In this document: positions 57,443 to 64,000 of the stretch, piece by piece
Position numbering within the stretch: position 1 is the stretch's first letter
Layout: each line of letters begins with the position of its first letter
Assembly: GCF_019343195.1 (NCBI RefSeq)
Contig: NZ_RPHB01000002.1
Span: forward strand, 1-64,000
DNA: 64,000 bases
Direction: 5' to 3'
Source: Arthrospiribacter ruber
GTDB taxonomy: Bacteria; Bacteroidota; Bacteroidia; Cytophagales; Cyclobacteriaceae
Notes under the pieces: generated by a model
Told to the model about the DNA's origin: nothing
Database searches by the model: none
Seen by the model: the letters and a program-made list of their open reading frames with translations, nothing else
Program-made: the position numbers and the translations under genes

Positions 57443-58499
57443 TGGAATTGAAGAAAATAGGGTTAGTAAGAAATCCAGGATCGGTCAAGGTTTTCAGAAA
57501 AGCGATGATCTGTTCCTTTTCCTCAGCATTCAATGAAATGACAGGTTTTCCTGAAGCAAACACCTTCGGGTCAATACTGACCTGTTCTGCCACTCCTTCA
57601 GTATAATGGTCCAAGACCTGCTGTAGGGTCTCAAACCTTGCATTGTGCATATAGGGGCTCGTCACTTCAATGTTTCGAAGGGAAGGCACCTTGAACTTGG
57701 CCCGGTCCTGTGGTACTTCTGTGACGGTTTCCCTTCCCAGATCTGTAATATTGCGTTGCACGCCATTGTTTCTGTAACTCAGGTCTGTAAACAAGGGCTC
57801 TTGATGACAGCTTTCACAGTGTTGTCGAAAGAGCTCGAGGCCTTTTAACTCCAAGGAGTTAAGGGCCTGATGATCACCTTGCACATACCTGTCATACTTG
57901 GAGTCAGCAGACAGCATCATTAGCATAAACTGACTCAGGGCATGCAACACATAGGGCCCAGTTACTTCCTCAATGCCAAAGGCATCCTTGAACAAAGCCG
58001 GATAATCCGCACTTCTGCTAATCCTCGCCACTACTTCCTCAAAGCTGAGATCCATTTCGATTTCTGATTCAAAGGCCAAAATGGGTGCAAAGTCCAGATG
58101 GGTCACTCCACCATCCCAGAAGAACTCCTTTTGGAATGCCAGATTGAATAAAGGAGGTGCATTTCTTTTTCCTTCTCTATCCTCCACACCGAAGCTGAAT
58201 GGATGCAGCATGATATCCGCAAATGCATGGCTCTGAACATGACAGGAGGAACAGGATATGGAACCATCCCGGGAAAGAGAAGGATCATTAAACAACCTTC
58301 TTCCAAGTTTAAACCCTTTTTCATTGACCTGATTATTTCTGAAGGTGTAAGTCGGTTCAGGGAAATGTGCTGGTTTCTCAAACTTGTACGCGTCAACTAT
58401 AGGATGCTCAGCAACTGATTCACATCCATTTATCACCATCATAATTAACAAGAGTACAGGCCCAAAAAGCCTGACTCTTGTTTTGTAACAGCTAATCAT
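57435..58499 (-). CDS. Di-haem cytochrome c peroxidase, MbnH-like (pair 2)
   Basis: A 354-residue lipoprotein (signal ending VINGC, Cys26). Two haem-binding motifs are visible: CSSCH at 83-87 and CESCH at 228-232. Other family blocks are LGRRLFNDPSLSRDGSISC, NAPPLFNLAFQKEFFWDG and KVPSLRNIEVTSPYMHNARF. It starts 3 bp after the MbnP-like gene 58503-59345 and overlaps the barrel gene downstream, so the three are cotranscribed. It is clearly homologous to, but diverged from, the peroxidase at 54431-55525. Confidence 0.9.
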   Translation of the reverse strand: MISCYKTRVRLFGPVLLLIMMVINGCESVAEHPIVDAYKFEKPAHFPEPTYTFRNNQVNEKGFKLGRRLFNDPSLSRDGSISCSSCHVQSHAFADIMLHPFSFGVEDREGKRNAPPLFNLAFQKEFFWDGGVTHLDFAPILAFESEIEMDLSFEEVVARISRSADYPALFKDAFGIEEVTGPYVLHALSQFMLMMLSADSKYDRYVQGDHQALNSLELKGLELFRQHCESCHQEPLFTDLSYRNNGVQRNITDLGRETVTEVPQDRAKFKVPSLRNIEVTSPYMHNARFETLQQVLDHYTEGVAEQVSIDPKVFASGKPVISLNAEEKEQIIAFLKTLTDPGFLTNPIFFNSND

Positions 58500-58502
58500 A
58501 AA

Positions 58503-59345
58503 TTACTGATGTGTATGATCCACAATAAATGCCCCTGCAAGTCTTTGGGAAAAAGGTTTACCGGCAGCGGGGGAATGGATGTTATTTTCCATCTCAAAAT
58601 CTGCATCGCCAATGACTTTCAAAAGGTTCATGTGGATGTGTGGAGAGGGACGTAGGCTTTCACTTACCCTGACTGTAGCATCAAAATCCAGTGATATCTC
58701 CACATTATTGTCGAAGAACCTTTGTGGGTCTTCGTTTTCAGATGGAATATTTTTCCATCCTCCGATATGCAACCTAACTCTGTTGGTGATATCCCCCTGC
58801 ACAACCGGTGATGATGGTGAATGACCTTCAAAAAGGTAGTGGATAAATCCGGAATTCCAGTTCCAAAACCATCCACCAGCTGCTCTATCTAAAATACCAC
58901 CAACAGCACCTTCTTGAATTCCGTCTTCTCTTACACCTAAGGTGAAGGTGATTTTATTGTACTGTCCGGCAGGAACATCCTTCAAATGGATATTATAAGT
59001 ATCAGGCTCTCCTTGGACTACACGATAGTACCCTTTGATTTGACTCGCATCTGCTGTAGCATTCATCTCATCCACGAATACTTCCCCATTTGGTCCGGAA
59101 AGCTTTACATGGCTGATGTAATAGCCAAATCTTGTGATGTTGAATTCTTGACCTTTGGCAGTCGTATATCGGTAATTGGTACTTCCCAATTCATCCAGGA
59201 TCATGGTTTGGTTACCTACATAATTGTCGAATTTGACAATCATCTCTCCCTTTTCATTGATGGTCGGGTTTTCTGATTCCTGACATGAGAATAGAACTAC
59301 AACAAACAGCAATAGCATTGAATAGATATTATTGAAAACTTTCAT
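58503..59345 (-). CDS. MbnP family copper-binding lipoprotein (pair 2)
   Basis: 280 residues from ATG 59343-59345; the open frame begins 19 codons earlier at a GTG, but the ATG gives a proper lipoprotein signal (VLFSCQ, Cys21). MbnP-type blocks: FNITRFGYYISHVKL, VPAGQYNKITFTLGV, the Trp-rich segment GGWFWNWNSGFIHYLFEG (the classic site region) and a C-terminal His-containing stretch (SPHIHMNLL, IVDHTHQ). The closing HTHQ adds a possible metal ligand. It is a better match to the family than pair 1. Confidence 0.88.
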   Translation of the reverse strand: MKVFNNIYSMLLLFVVVLFSCQESENPTINEKGEMIVKFDNYVGNQTMILDELGSTNYRYTTAKGQEFNITRFGYYISHVKLSGPNGEVFVDEMNATADASQIKGYYRVVQGEPDTYNIHLKDVPAGQYNKITFTLGVREDGIQEGAVGGILDRAAGGWFWNWNSGFIHYLFEGHSPSSPVVQGDITNRVRLHIGGWKNIPSENEDPQRFFDNNVEISLDFDATVRVSESLRPSPHIHMNLLKVIGDADFEMENNIHSPAAGKPFSQRLAGAFIVDHTHQ

Positions 59346-59433
59346 TTTGAATTTGATTTTTAATTTTTGAAAATGTGGTTGAACAGGCCATACCTGTTCC
59401 ACAAAGTGTCCGGAATGACAGTTTGCGGGAATT

Positions 59434-59820
59434 CTATAATAAAAAGCTTGCTGTTGCCGGTGGCCTGCACAGGACCCTAAGGTAGCTTTGATAGGCCCTG
59501 TTTTTCAAAAACCCAACATGATCAAAGTCGGCTGCAAGGCAAAGCCTTGGAAGCTCAAGATCTAGGGAAAAAAGTGTAAACAAATTAAAATCAGAACGAA
59601 AATCCATCCAGCTGGATTCCTGATCCTGAGTTGCTTGGTCCAGCTGCTTATTTAGAAAGCACTGCCCATTACATTGGGACATGGGAATGTCCTTATTTTC
59701 ACAAAACATCTCCGTAATAAACGAGCGGTTCAGCTGAAAATTGACACAAATAACCGAATAGACCATACTGTTGAGTATGATCATCCAAGCCATACTGATG
59801 ACAAAAAGACTGCGTACCAT
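59434..59820 (-). CDS. Small one-helix protein with C-x9-C-x3-C motif (paralogue 1)
   Basis: 128 residues with one N-terminal membrane helix (about 5-25) followed by the motif FCENKDIPMSQCNGQC, giving Cys40, Cys50 and Cys54. The downstream part is poorly conserved and ends with another Cys. It shares with the protein at 60030-60404 the pattern LNxMVYS, LN, FCxNK, CxGxC, QL, with all three Cys at identical positions. It is the second gene of the metal locus, 88 bp before MbnP pair 2. A role in metal or thiol chemistry at the membrane is likely but unproven. Confidence 0.7.
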   Translation of the reverse strand: MVRSLFVISMAWMIILNSMVYSVICVNFQLNRSFITEMFCENKDIPMSQCNGQCFLNKQLDQATQDQESSWMDFRSDFNLFTLFSLDLELPRLCLAADFDHVGFLKNRAYQSYLRVLCRPPATASFLL

Positions 59821-60029
59821 GGATTTTCCTAAACTGAACTAGTCAGTAGCGGCTTACAAATAATTTATGATGATGGGACATCCCGGGGCATCGCCAGGAT
59901 CAAATGAAGGTGAAAAATGGTTGTCGTGCGGAAACCTAAATTCCAAACAAGCTCACTGATTTTTTAAAAGGATAAAAACCAGAGAACCGAAACTTAGAAT
60001 TAAGGTCAATCAGACCAAACAACCCAAGC

Positions 60030-60404
60030 TCACATCTGTGGAGGAATATCAATTGAACTTATAAAATTGCTGCAAACAGGTTCAGAAAATTGTTCTGAAA
60101 AAGTAATATCAAAAGCTGCCATAGGTCCTGACAATTCCCAATCAGCTTGGAAAGCTATAAACTGGCCAAAGTCAAGGGAAAAGGAATGCTGACTATTCTG
60201 CTCCTGCTTTTCCCTCTCGGCTTTCAGTTGTTGGGCAAGGTAGCATTTGCCGTCGCATTTTAGCTCGGGCTTAGTTTTGTTGATACAAAAATTCTCAATA
60301 ATAGTTGCTTTGTTTAGCTCATAGGATCCTTGGATGAGGGAATACACCATTCCGTTCAATACCAAAAGTGCTGCCATGGCTATATAGAGCAAGCTTTTCA
60401 ACAT
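60030..60404 (-). CDS. Small one-helix protein with C-x9-C-x3-C motif (paralogue 2)
   Basis: 124 residues from ATG 60402-60404; the longer frame starts with a TTG and would lie upstream of the predicted promoter box. One membrane helix (about 4-24) is followed by FCINKTKPELKCDGKC (Cys40, Cys50, Cys54) and a charged linker. The motif spacing equals that of the neighbouring paralogue. It is the first gene of the metal locus and would be transcribed almost without a leader from the promoter at 60410-60441. Confidence 0.7.
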   Translation of the reverse strand: MLKSLLYIAMAALLVLNGMVYSLIQGSYELNKATIIENFCINKTKPELKCDGKCYLAQQLKAEREKQEQNSQHSFSLDFGQFIAFQADWELSGPMAAFDITFSEQFSEPVCSNFISSIDIPPQM

Positions 60405-60409
60405 AGAGG

Positions 60410-60441
60410 CAAATGTAGGGCACAGAAGAATATTAAACAAA
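60410..60441 (-). promoter_or_regulatory. Promoter of the metal-handling operon
   Basis: TTTG (60438-60441), a 20-base spacer and TACATTTG (60410-60417), an exact TAnnTTTG -7 box, only 5 bases before the ATG at 60404. Transcription would begin at or next to the start codon, so the first gene would be nearly leaderless. Confidence 0.55.
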
Positions 60442-60618
60442 CAGGTTTGAAATTGAATTTTTTAGCTCCTCTTTTACAGCTTCTTCTTTGTTTGAATGAT
60501 TTCATCAGGGCAAAGCAGTAGAGGAGTTCTAAAACAAGCAGTTGTAAAATCCAATCATTCAAGCAATGTAATTCATAGATCTGAAAAAACAGGTATCAAA
60601 AAGGGGCTTCAAAAAACC

Positions 60619-60960
60619 ATGAACTACAACAACAAAACATTCAAAGCTGTTGAAAACAGCAAAAACGGTGAATCATCCGCGTCTACTATTTTTCATTATC
60701 GCCAGGATGGCAAAATGATCAGCGCTGAATATGAAGGAGGGGAAATAGTCAAAGGACATATTTTAGGAAAGGTGGATGAAGCAGGAAATATAGATATGGT
60801 CTATCAGCATATCAATGTAGATGGGGCAATCCGCACGGGTAAATGCAGGTCTAGTCCATACTTTACCGAGGATGGCAGACTGCGCTTAAAAGAAGTCTGG
60901 CAATGGACCAATGGAGACCTATCAACTGGTATGTCAGAAATTGAGGAGGTTCAAAGCTAA
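60619..60960 (+). CDS. Small protein of the family annotated 'N-acetylglutamate synthase'
   Basis: 113 residues from ATG 60619 (MNYNNKTFKAVENSKNGESS). The open frame runs 41 codons further upstream but that part has no conserved features. Family hallmarks: FHYRQDGKMISAEYEGGEIV, YQHINVDGAIRTGKC and WQWTNGDLSTGMSEIEE. Despite the database name there is no acetyltransferase motif; these are small beta proteins of unknown role. A decayed copy is at 50588-50870. It converges with the pseudogene at 60966-61222. Confidence 0.8.
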   Translation: MNYNNKTFKAVENSKNGESSASTIFHYRQDGKMISAEYEGGEIVKGHILGKVDEAGNIDMVYQHINVDGAIRTGKCRSSPYFTEDGRLRLKEVWQWTNGDLSTGMSEIEEVQS

Positions 60961-60965
60961 ATTAA

Positions 60966-61222
60966 TCAATAAATCAAATTAGAAAGGTAAAGCCCCAGAT
61001 ATACCAAACTGGCAGGGATCAGAATCTTAAAGAAAGTTATGATAGGAGCAATCAGATAAGTCAACCAAAGTTATTTCCCCCTAAACTCCAACATTTGCTC
61101 TATCCTTGTATTGGAGTACTGCTCAGCCAGATGAAAATAAAGAACATCTTCAGTTAGAAGAATTCCATCAATATACAAGGCTAAAACGGATCCTAATACT
61201 ATCAGATATAAAATAATTTCAT
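60966..61222 (-). pseudogene. Broken small membrane protein next to GG-peptide genes
   Basis: One frame reads IILYLIVLGSVLALYIDG, then LTEDVLYFHLAEQYSNTRIE and QMLEFRGK, meets TAA (61071-61073), and continues in the same frame as LWLTYLIAPIITFFKI and ASLVYLGLYLSNLIY to a TGA at 60966-60968. Both halves contain a membrane helix, so one nonsense mutation splits a two-helix protein. The start is also damaged: ATG 61222 is out of frame by one base. I do not name the family. Its position suggests that it was part of the cassette at 61256-62435. Confidence 0.65.
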
Positions 61223-61255
61223 TTTAAAACATTTAAAAGAAATTCTTGAAATAAT

Positions 61256-61684
61256 CTATTTGCAGCTTTCATTGACAAACACCCTCCCATTCTTTGCTAT
61301 TTCCCCATCAGGAAAAATAGTTTTCAGATATAATTCACAATCAGAATGAGACTCAATGAAATATTTATAAGTAGCCAAAACTTCTAAATCATTTATGATT
61401 AAAGTATCCTTATCAATATACCAAAGACCTATTTTGTCAATAATTTTTTCGTTTTTTAAATCTTTAAAATGTAAAGTATCACTCTTAAATTCCAGAAAAA
61501 CATTTTCCATATAAAGGTTATACATTTGAAAACCTCTTATTTGGTCTTCATTGCTAAGTTCCTGAAAACTTTTAGACCAGATTATATTTTCAAAAGTTTC
61601 AAATTTTTCTAAAATCCATTTTCCTTCCAAAATAGGACCCAAAACCAAAATGAAAGACCCTATTAAAATAATTACTTTAGTCAT
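61256..61684 (-). CDS. Secreted lipocalin-like protein, paralogue A
   Basis: 142 residues with an N-terminal signal or anchor helix (about 1-17). The core repeats a pattern also seen in the next protein: GKW, then DTLHFKDLKNEKII, IGLWYIDKDTLIINDL, a YKYF strand and an IFPDGE turn. This gives a small beta-barrel reminiscent of lipocalin-type META/DUF proteins. It is unrelated to anything named here, with a paralogue 48 bp upstream and the GG-leader peptide further upstream. An immunity or accessory role is only a possibility. Confidence 0.6.
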   Translation of the reverse strand: MTKVIILIGSFILVLGPILEGKWILEKFETFENIIWSKSFQELSNEDQIRGFQMYNLYMENVFLEFKSDTLHFKDLKNEKIIDKIGLWYIDKDTLIINDLEVLATYKYFIESHSDCELYLKTIFPDGEIAKNGRVFVNESCK

Positions 61685-61732
61685 ACTTTATTTATTTATG
61701 ATTTCAAAATATTCTATAAAATGAATTTGCAT

Positions 61733-62176
61733 TTAATCGAAATCCATCAATTCTTCTCTTTTAAACATTTTTCTCCTTTTAAAAGGAATTCCATCTCTTG
61801 GATTTATAAGTTTAAAGTGGAGCTCAGCATGATCAACTCTTGTAATCAAATATTTCTGAACACTCATTTTTTCTAATTGACCGATCACCAAGGTGTCACC
61901 ATCTGTCCACCAAAGCCCTTTTAACTCAATTATTTCATTATTCTTGTAATCTGTAAACGTTACTGTATCTTTTTCAAAATGATAAAATGACCCGTCGAGA
62001 ACTTTGGAAAAGGTCTCAGCCAACGATTTTTTTGTTTCTTCATCTTCCATTCGAAACCTGTTGGAGGTAAGAATACTTTCCATTGTTTCATTACGGTACA
62101 TTTTCCATTTCCCGATTAAAAGGTCATCGTTGAAAGAAAAAAAAAGGAAAATGCAAATTATTTGGATTGGATTCAT
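61733..62176 (-). CDS. Secreted lipocalin-like protein, paralogue B
   Basis: 147 residues; the N-terminal hydrophobic stretch (about 1-14) is a weak signal peptide. It matches paralogue A in order and spacing of motifs: GKWKMYRNETME, DTVTFTDYKNNEII, KGLWWTDGDTLVIGQLE, KYLITRVDHAELHFK and NPRDG. It lies 85 bp downstream of the GG-leader peptide gene, beyond that gene's terminator, so its level would depend on read-through or an own promoter. Function unknown. Confidence 0.6.
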   Translation of the reverse strand: MNPIQIICIFLFFSFNDDLLIGKWKMYRNETMESILTSNRFRMEDEETKKSLAETFSKVLDGSFYHFEKDTVTFTDYKNNEIIELKGLWWTDGDTLVIGQLEKMSVQKYLITRVDHAELHFKLINPRDGIPFKRRKMFKREELMDFD

Positions 62177-62216
62177 AAAGCACCTGAGGTTTTAATAATT
62201 TTGTTCTTTGAAAATT

Positions 62217-62251
62217 GAAAAAAACAAAGGCTGATTCTAAGAACAGCCTTT
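62217..62251 (-). terminator. Terminator of the GG-leader peptide gene
   Basis: On the minus strand AAAGGCTG pairs with CAGCCTTT and is followed by GTTTTTTT. It begins 11 bases past the peptide's stop codon. Confidence 0.85.
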
Positions 62252-62261
62252 ATAACTACAT

Positions 62262-62435
62262 TCATTGCATTGGGGGGTTATGATCGGGACAGTTTGCTTC
62301 ATAAGAATCAATTAGGAGTTCATACAACTCATTACTACCCTGAAATCCACCACCACTTAGCAACAACCAAGCTGTGTCACAGTAATCCGATCCACCGACC
62401 AGATTCTCCATTTTTTCCATGTCTAATCTTTCCAT
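62262..62435 (-). CDS. Double-glycine leader peptide (secreted-peptide precursor)
   Basis: 57 codons, ATG 62433-62435 to TGA 62262-62264. The leader MERLDMEKMENLVGG has the classic pattern: hydrophobic positions spaced in a helix and a GG processing site at residues 14-15. The predicted core is 42 residues, begins SDYCDTAWLLLSGGG and carries two Cys (19 and 49), acidic and Gly-rich stretches and a PDHNPPMQ end. GG leaders are cleaved and exported by ABC transporters with a C39 peptidase domain; none lies in this window. A dedicated terminator supports a real transcript. It may be a bacteriocin, signalling peptide or modified natural product. Confidence 0.75.
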   Translation of the reverse strand: MERLDMEKMENLVGGSDYCDTAWLLLSGGGFQGSNELYELLIDSYEANCPDHNPPMQ

Positions 62436-62617
62436 GATTTTTAAAATTTAAATGTGAATGAAACTAAGAAAATAAAGATTATGATCAAATATTGTTAGGC
62501 ATTGATAACTTTACACTTACCGTAAATTGTACTATTCTTATAGTCATTCCCCAAAGAATATTCTAAACCTTTCGTTTCTCCCCCTCTAAGTGTAGTCAAA
62601 CGTTGAATACTAGGGCT

Positions 62618-62640
62618 GGGTGTAGTTTGAAACTACTCCC
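62618..62640. repeat. Palindrome GGGTGTAGTTT/AAACTACTCCC
   Basis: A near-perfect dyad around GTAGTTTGAAACTAC. The core GTAGTT/AACTAC recurs in the palindrome at 62738-62760, which suggests a dispersed repeat family. Confidence 0.6.
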
Positions 62641-62737
62641 TTTTATCCTTTCCAATTTGCAATTGGACTATTCAATTAGACGCTTAATTTGAAAGGGAAT
62701 TCCCGATAAATCGAATTACAAATTCATTTTGATAGAA

Positions 62738-62760
62738 AGGCGTAGTTACAAACTACGCCT
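62738..62760. repeat. Perfect palindrome AGGCGTAGTT-ACA-AACTACGCCT
   Basis: 10-bp perfect arms with a 3-base loop; related to the palindrome at 62618-62640. There is no T-run, so it is not a typical terminator. Confidence 0.7.
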
Positions 62761-62871
62761 AGTACCAAAGCCAAACTTCACCCAGACGGGGTATCCGCTT
62801 GATTGCACGTAGCCATTTATTGTTTTGAACCTGTTCTATCTGCTAAATCCTGATCAGAAGTTGATTATGAA

Positions 62872-62917
62872 GCTACTTTTTCTCCCGATACGGGACAGGC
62901 TTTAATGAAAAAGTAGC
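62872..62917. repeat. Long hairpin GCTACTTTTT ... AAAAAGTAGC
   Basis: 10-bp perfect arms enclose 26 bases that themselves contain CCCGATACGGG. Related CGGGACAGG and CCCGTATGTACGGG pieces follow up to about 63010. It is likely a dispersed intergenic repeat. Confidence 0.65.
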
Positions 62918-63346
62918 CAAAAAATCAAGAATTTCGAATTCCTGAAAAAATCGGGACAGGTTCTATCCGCAATCAAGGCCTGCGCTGGTCTCCCGTATGT
63001 ACGGGAAAATTCATCCCACCCTCCAAGGTCTCATTTTACAGTTAATGGTGAAGTTGAAGGTTTGGTTCTTAAGGTTCAACGTGCAAAGATCCGTATACTC
63101 ATAATAATCAATTTTTAATTCGAAATAATTTGAAAATTTTTGGTGAAAGCTAAGAGTCATAATTCCACCTATTTTTATCATTATAATCATTTTAATAAAA
63201 AAATTAACATTTTACATAATATCTCCACAGTATAAACTTTTTCAAGAGAAATTTTCTTTGGTTTTTGAATTTCATGATTTTTATCAGTTTATTTTATGCG
63301 GGTTCCTATTAAATTAATCACGGAATCCAAAATTCCCTAGCACACT

Positions 63347-64000
63347 ATGAAGTTCAGCCACCTGTTTCAGGATGTTTTCTATAAATATCCAGATGCTATT
63401 ATTGCAGTTAATCAAGAAGGGACTATAATCCTTGAAAATAGAATGACTCCTGTTTTATTCGGATACGAACCAGGAGAGTTAATTGGACATAATATTGAAG
63501 TACTTTTACCAGAATACATCAAGGGTAAGCACCATAGGTATTTAGAAAAGTATAGCCATAATCCAAAGCCCAGGGAGATGTCAACCAATCGCTCACTGAC
63601 CGCTGTGAAAAAGACTGGGGAGGAATTCTATGTTGCAATTAGTCTGGATAGTTTTGTTAAAAAGGATCAAACGTTTTTTTTGGCCACAATCAGGGATATC
63701 AGCGAGTATGTTAATACGAACAAACAATTAGAAGCTACTCTTTTTCAACTCAGAAAAATTCTCCAAACCAGTAAAATGGGAACTTGGGAGCTGGATCATG
63801 TCAGTGGAGAATTGTTTTGGTCAGATGAGGTTTTCCGTATTTTCGGGGTAGATCAAAACCGGTTTGTACCGAATGAAAAGACCTTTTACCAGTTGATACA
63901 TAAGGATGACCGACAAATGGTTTGCGATGCTTACTATAATTCACTGAAAAATAAAATTCCTTATAATATTGTCCATAGGATAATCCTTTCAAACGGTGAA
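63347..64000 (+). CDS. PAS-domain sensor protein, cut by window end (first 218 codons)
   Basis: An open frame from ATG 63347 to the last base of the window. A first PAS domain (about 8-125) shows PDAIIAVNQEGTIILENR, the LFGYEPGELIG helix and RDISEY at its end. A linker helix (NTNKQLEATLFQLRKIL) leads into a second PAS domain (from about 140) with MGTWELDHVSGELFWSDE, FRIFGVD and FYQLIHKDDRQM. There is no signal peptide or membrane segment in this part, so a cytosolic sensor is expected. The output domain, usually a histidine kinase, lies beyond the window. Confidence 0.85.
   Translation, partial: MKFSHLFQDVFYKYPDAIIAVNQEGTIILENRMTPVLFGYEPGELIGHNIEVLLPEYIKGKHHRYLEKYSHNPKPREMSTNRSLTAVKKTGEEFYVAISLDSFVKKDQTFFLATIRDISEYVNTNKQLEATLFQLRKILQTSKMGTWELDHVSGELFWSDEVFRIFGVDQNRFVPNEKTFYQLIHKDDRQMVCDAYYNSLKNKIPYNIVHRIILSNGE

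Larger units (their letters stand above)
62436..63346. other. Repeat-rich intergenic region
   Basis: 911 bp without a confident gene. It contains three palindromes (listed separately), repeated CCCGATACGGGACAGG and CCCGTATGTACGGG type segments, and a short minus-strand frame ending at 62495 (SIQRLTTLRGGETKGLEYS) that lacks an ATG and overlaps a palindrome. This looks like an accumulation of dispersed repeats. Confidence 0.6.

Noticed and set aside
51406-60404. Methanobactin biosynthesis locus
   Set aside because: MbnP/MbnH-like pairs are present, but there is no MbnB, MbnC or precursor peptide, so production of methanobactin is not supported.

Overview
The window is about 64 kb of a Bacteroidota chromosome, most likely the order Cytophagales (Cyclobacteriaceae-like). 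The evidence is several SusC/SusD outer-membrane pairs, TonB-dependent receptors with CarboxypepD_reg domains, a hybrid two-component system, an ECF-sigma/FecR pair, Y_Y_Y propeller sensors, TAnnTTTG-type promoter motifs and almost no Shine-Dalgarno signals. No rRNA, tRNA, CRISPR array or intact transposase was seen. Taxonomy is inferred from gene content only.

Layout. 0-2.7 kb: gene fossils (a frameshifted gene, a radC remnant), a small hypothetical gene, a DUF2306 membrane protein and a Crp/Fnr regulator. 3.0-16.2 kb, minus strand: a SusCD pair, then an operon reading ECF sigma, FecR anti-sigma, STN-type SusC, SusD, purple-acid-phosphatase-like enzyme. 16.7-26.9 kb: a GHL6-like glycosidase, GrpB, a Kelch protein, a propeller sensor that has a DHp domain but no ATPase domain together with a stand-alone receiver, RadC, a small hypothetical and a DUF6624 protein. 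27.9-40.8 kb, plus strand: a polysaccharide utilisation locus made of a hybrid two-component regulator, GH31 with PA14, SusC, SusD and a surface lipoprotein, closed by a terminator. 40.9-47.2 kb, minus strand: a four-gene operon of a TonB receptor, a DUF4876-like lipoprotein, a DUF6850-like barrel and an unknown secreted protein. 48.1-50.6 kb: a solitary FtsX/MacB permease.

51.4-60.4 kb, minus strand, is a probable copper (metal) handling locus. It holds a TonB receptor, a DinB-like lipoprotein, two MbnP/di-haem-peroxidase (MbnH-like) pairs, a barrel protein whose mature N-terminus should start with CEACGC, and two paralogous one-helix proteins that share a C-x9-C-x3-C motif at identical positions. 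A good TTTG-N20-TACATTTG promoter precedes it.

60.6-62.5 kb: a small 'N-acetylglutamate synthase'-family protein, a broken membrane protein, two paralogous lipocalin-like secreted proteins and a 57-residue double-glycine leader peptide with its own terminator. This looks like the remains of, or part of, a peptide-secretion cassette. A palindrome-rich intergenic region follows, and then the first 218 codons of a PAS-domain sensor.

A theme across the window is fossil duplication. radC, the 79-residue gene, an internally deleted ada gene and the N-acetylglutamate-synthase-like gene each occur as an intact or better copy plus decayed copies. Three copies of a ~265-bp MITE-like element, two of them with perfect 4-bp target duplications, sit beside some of these fossils.
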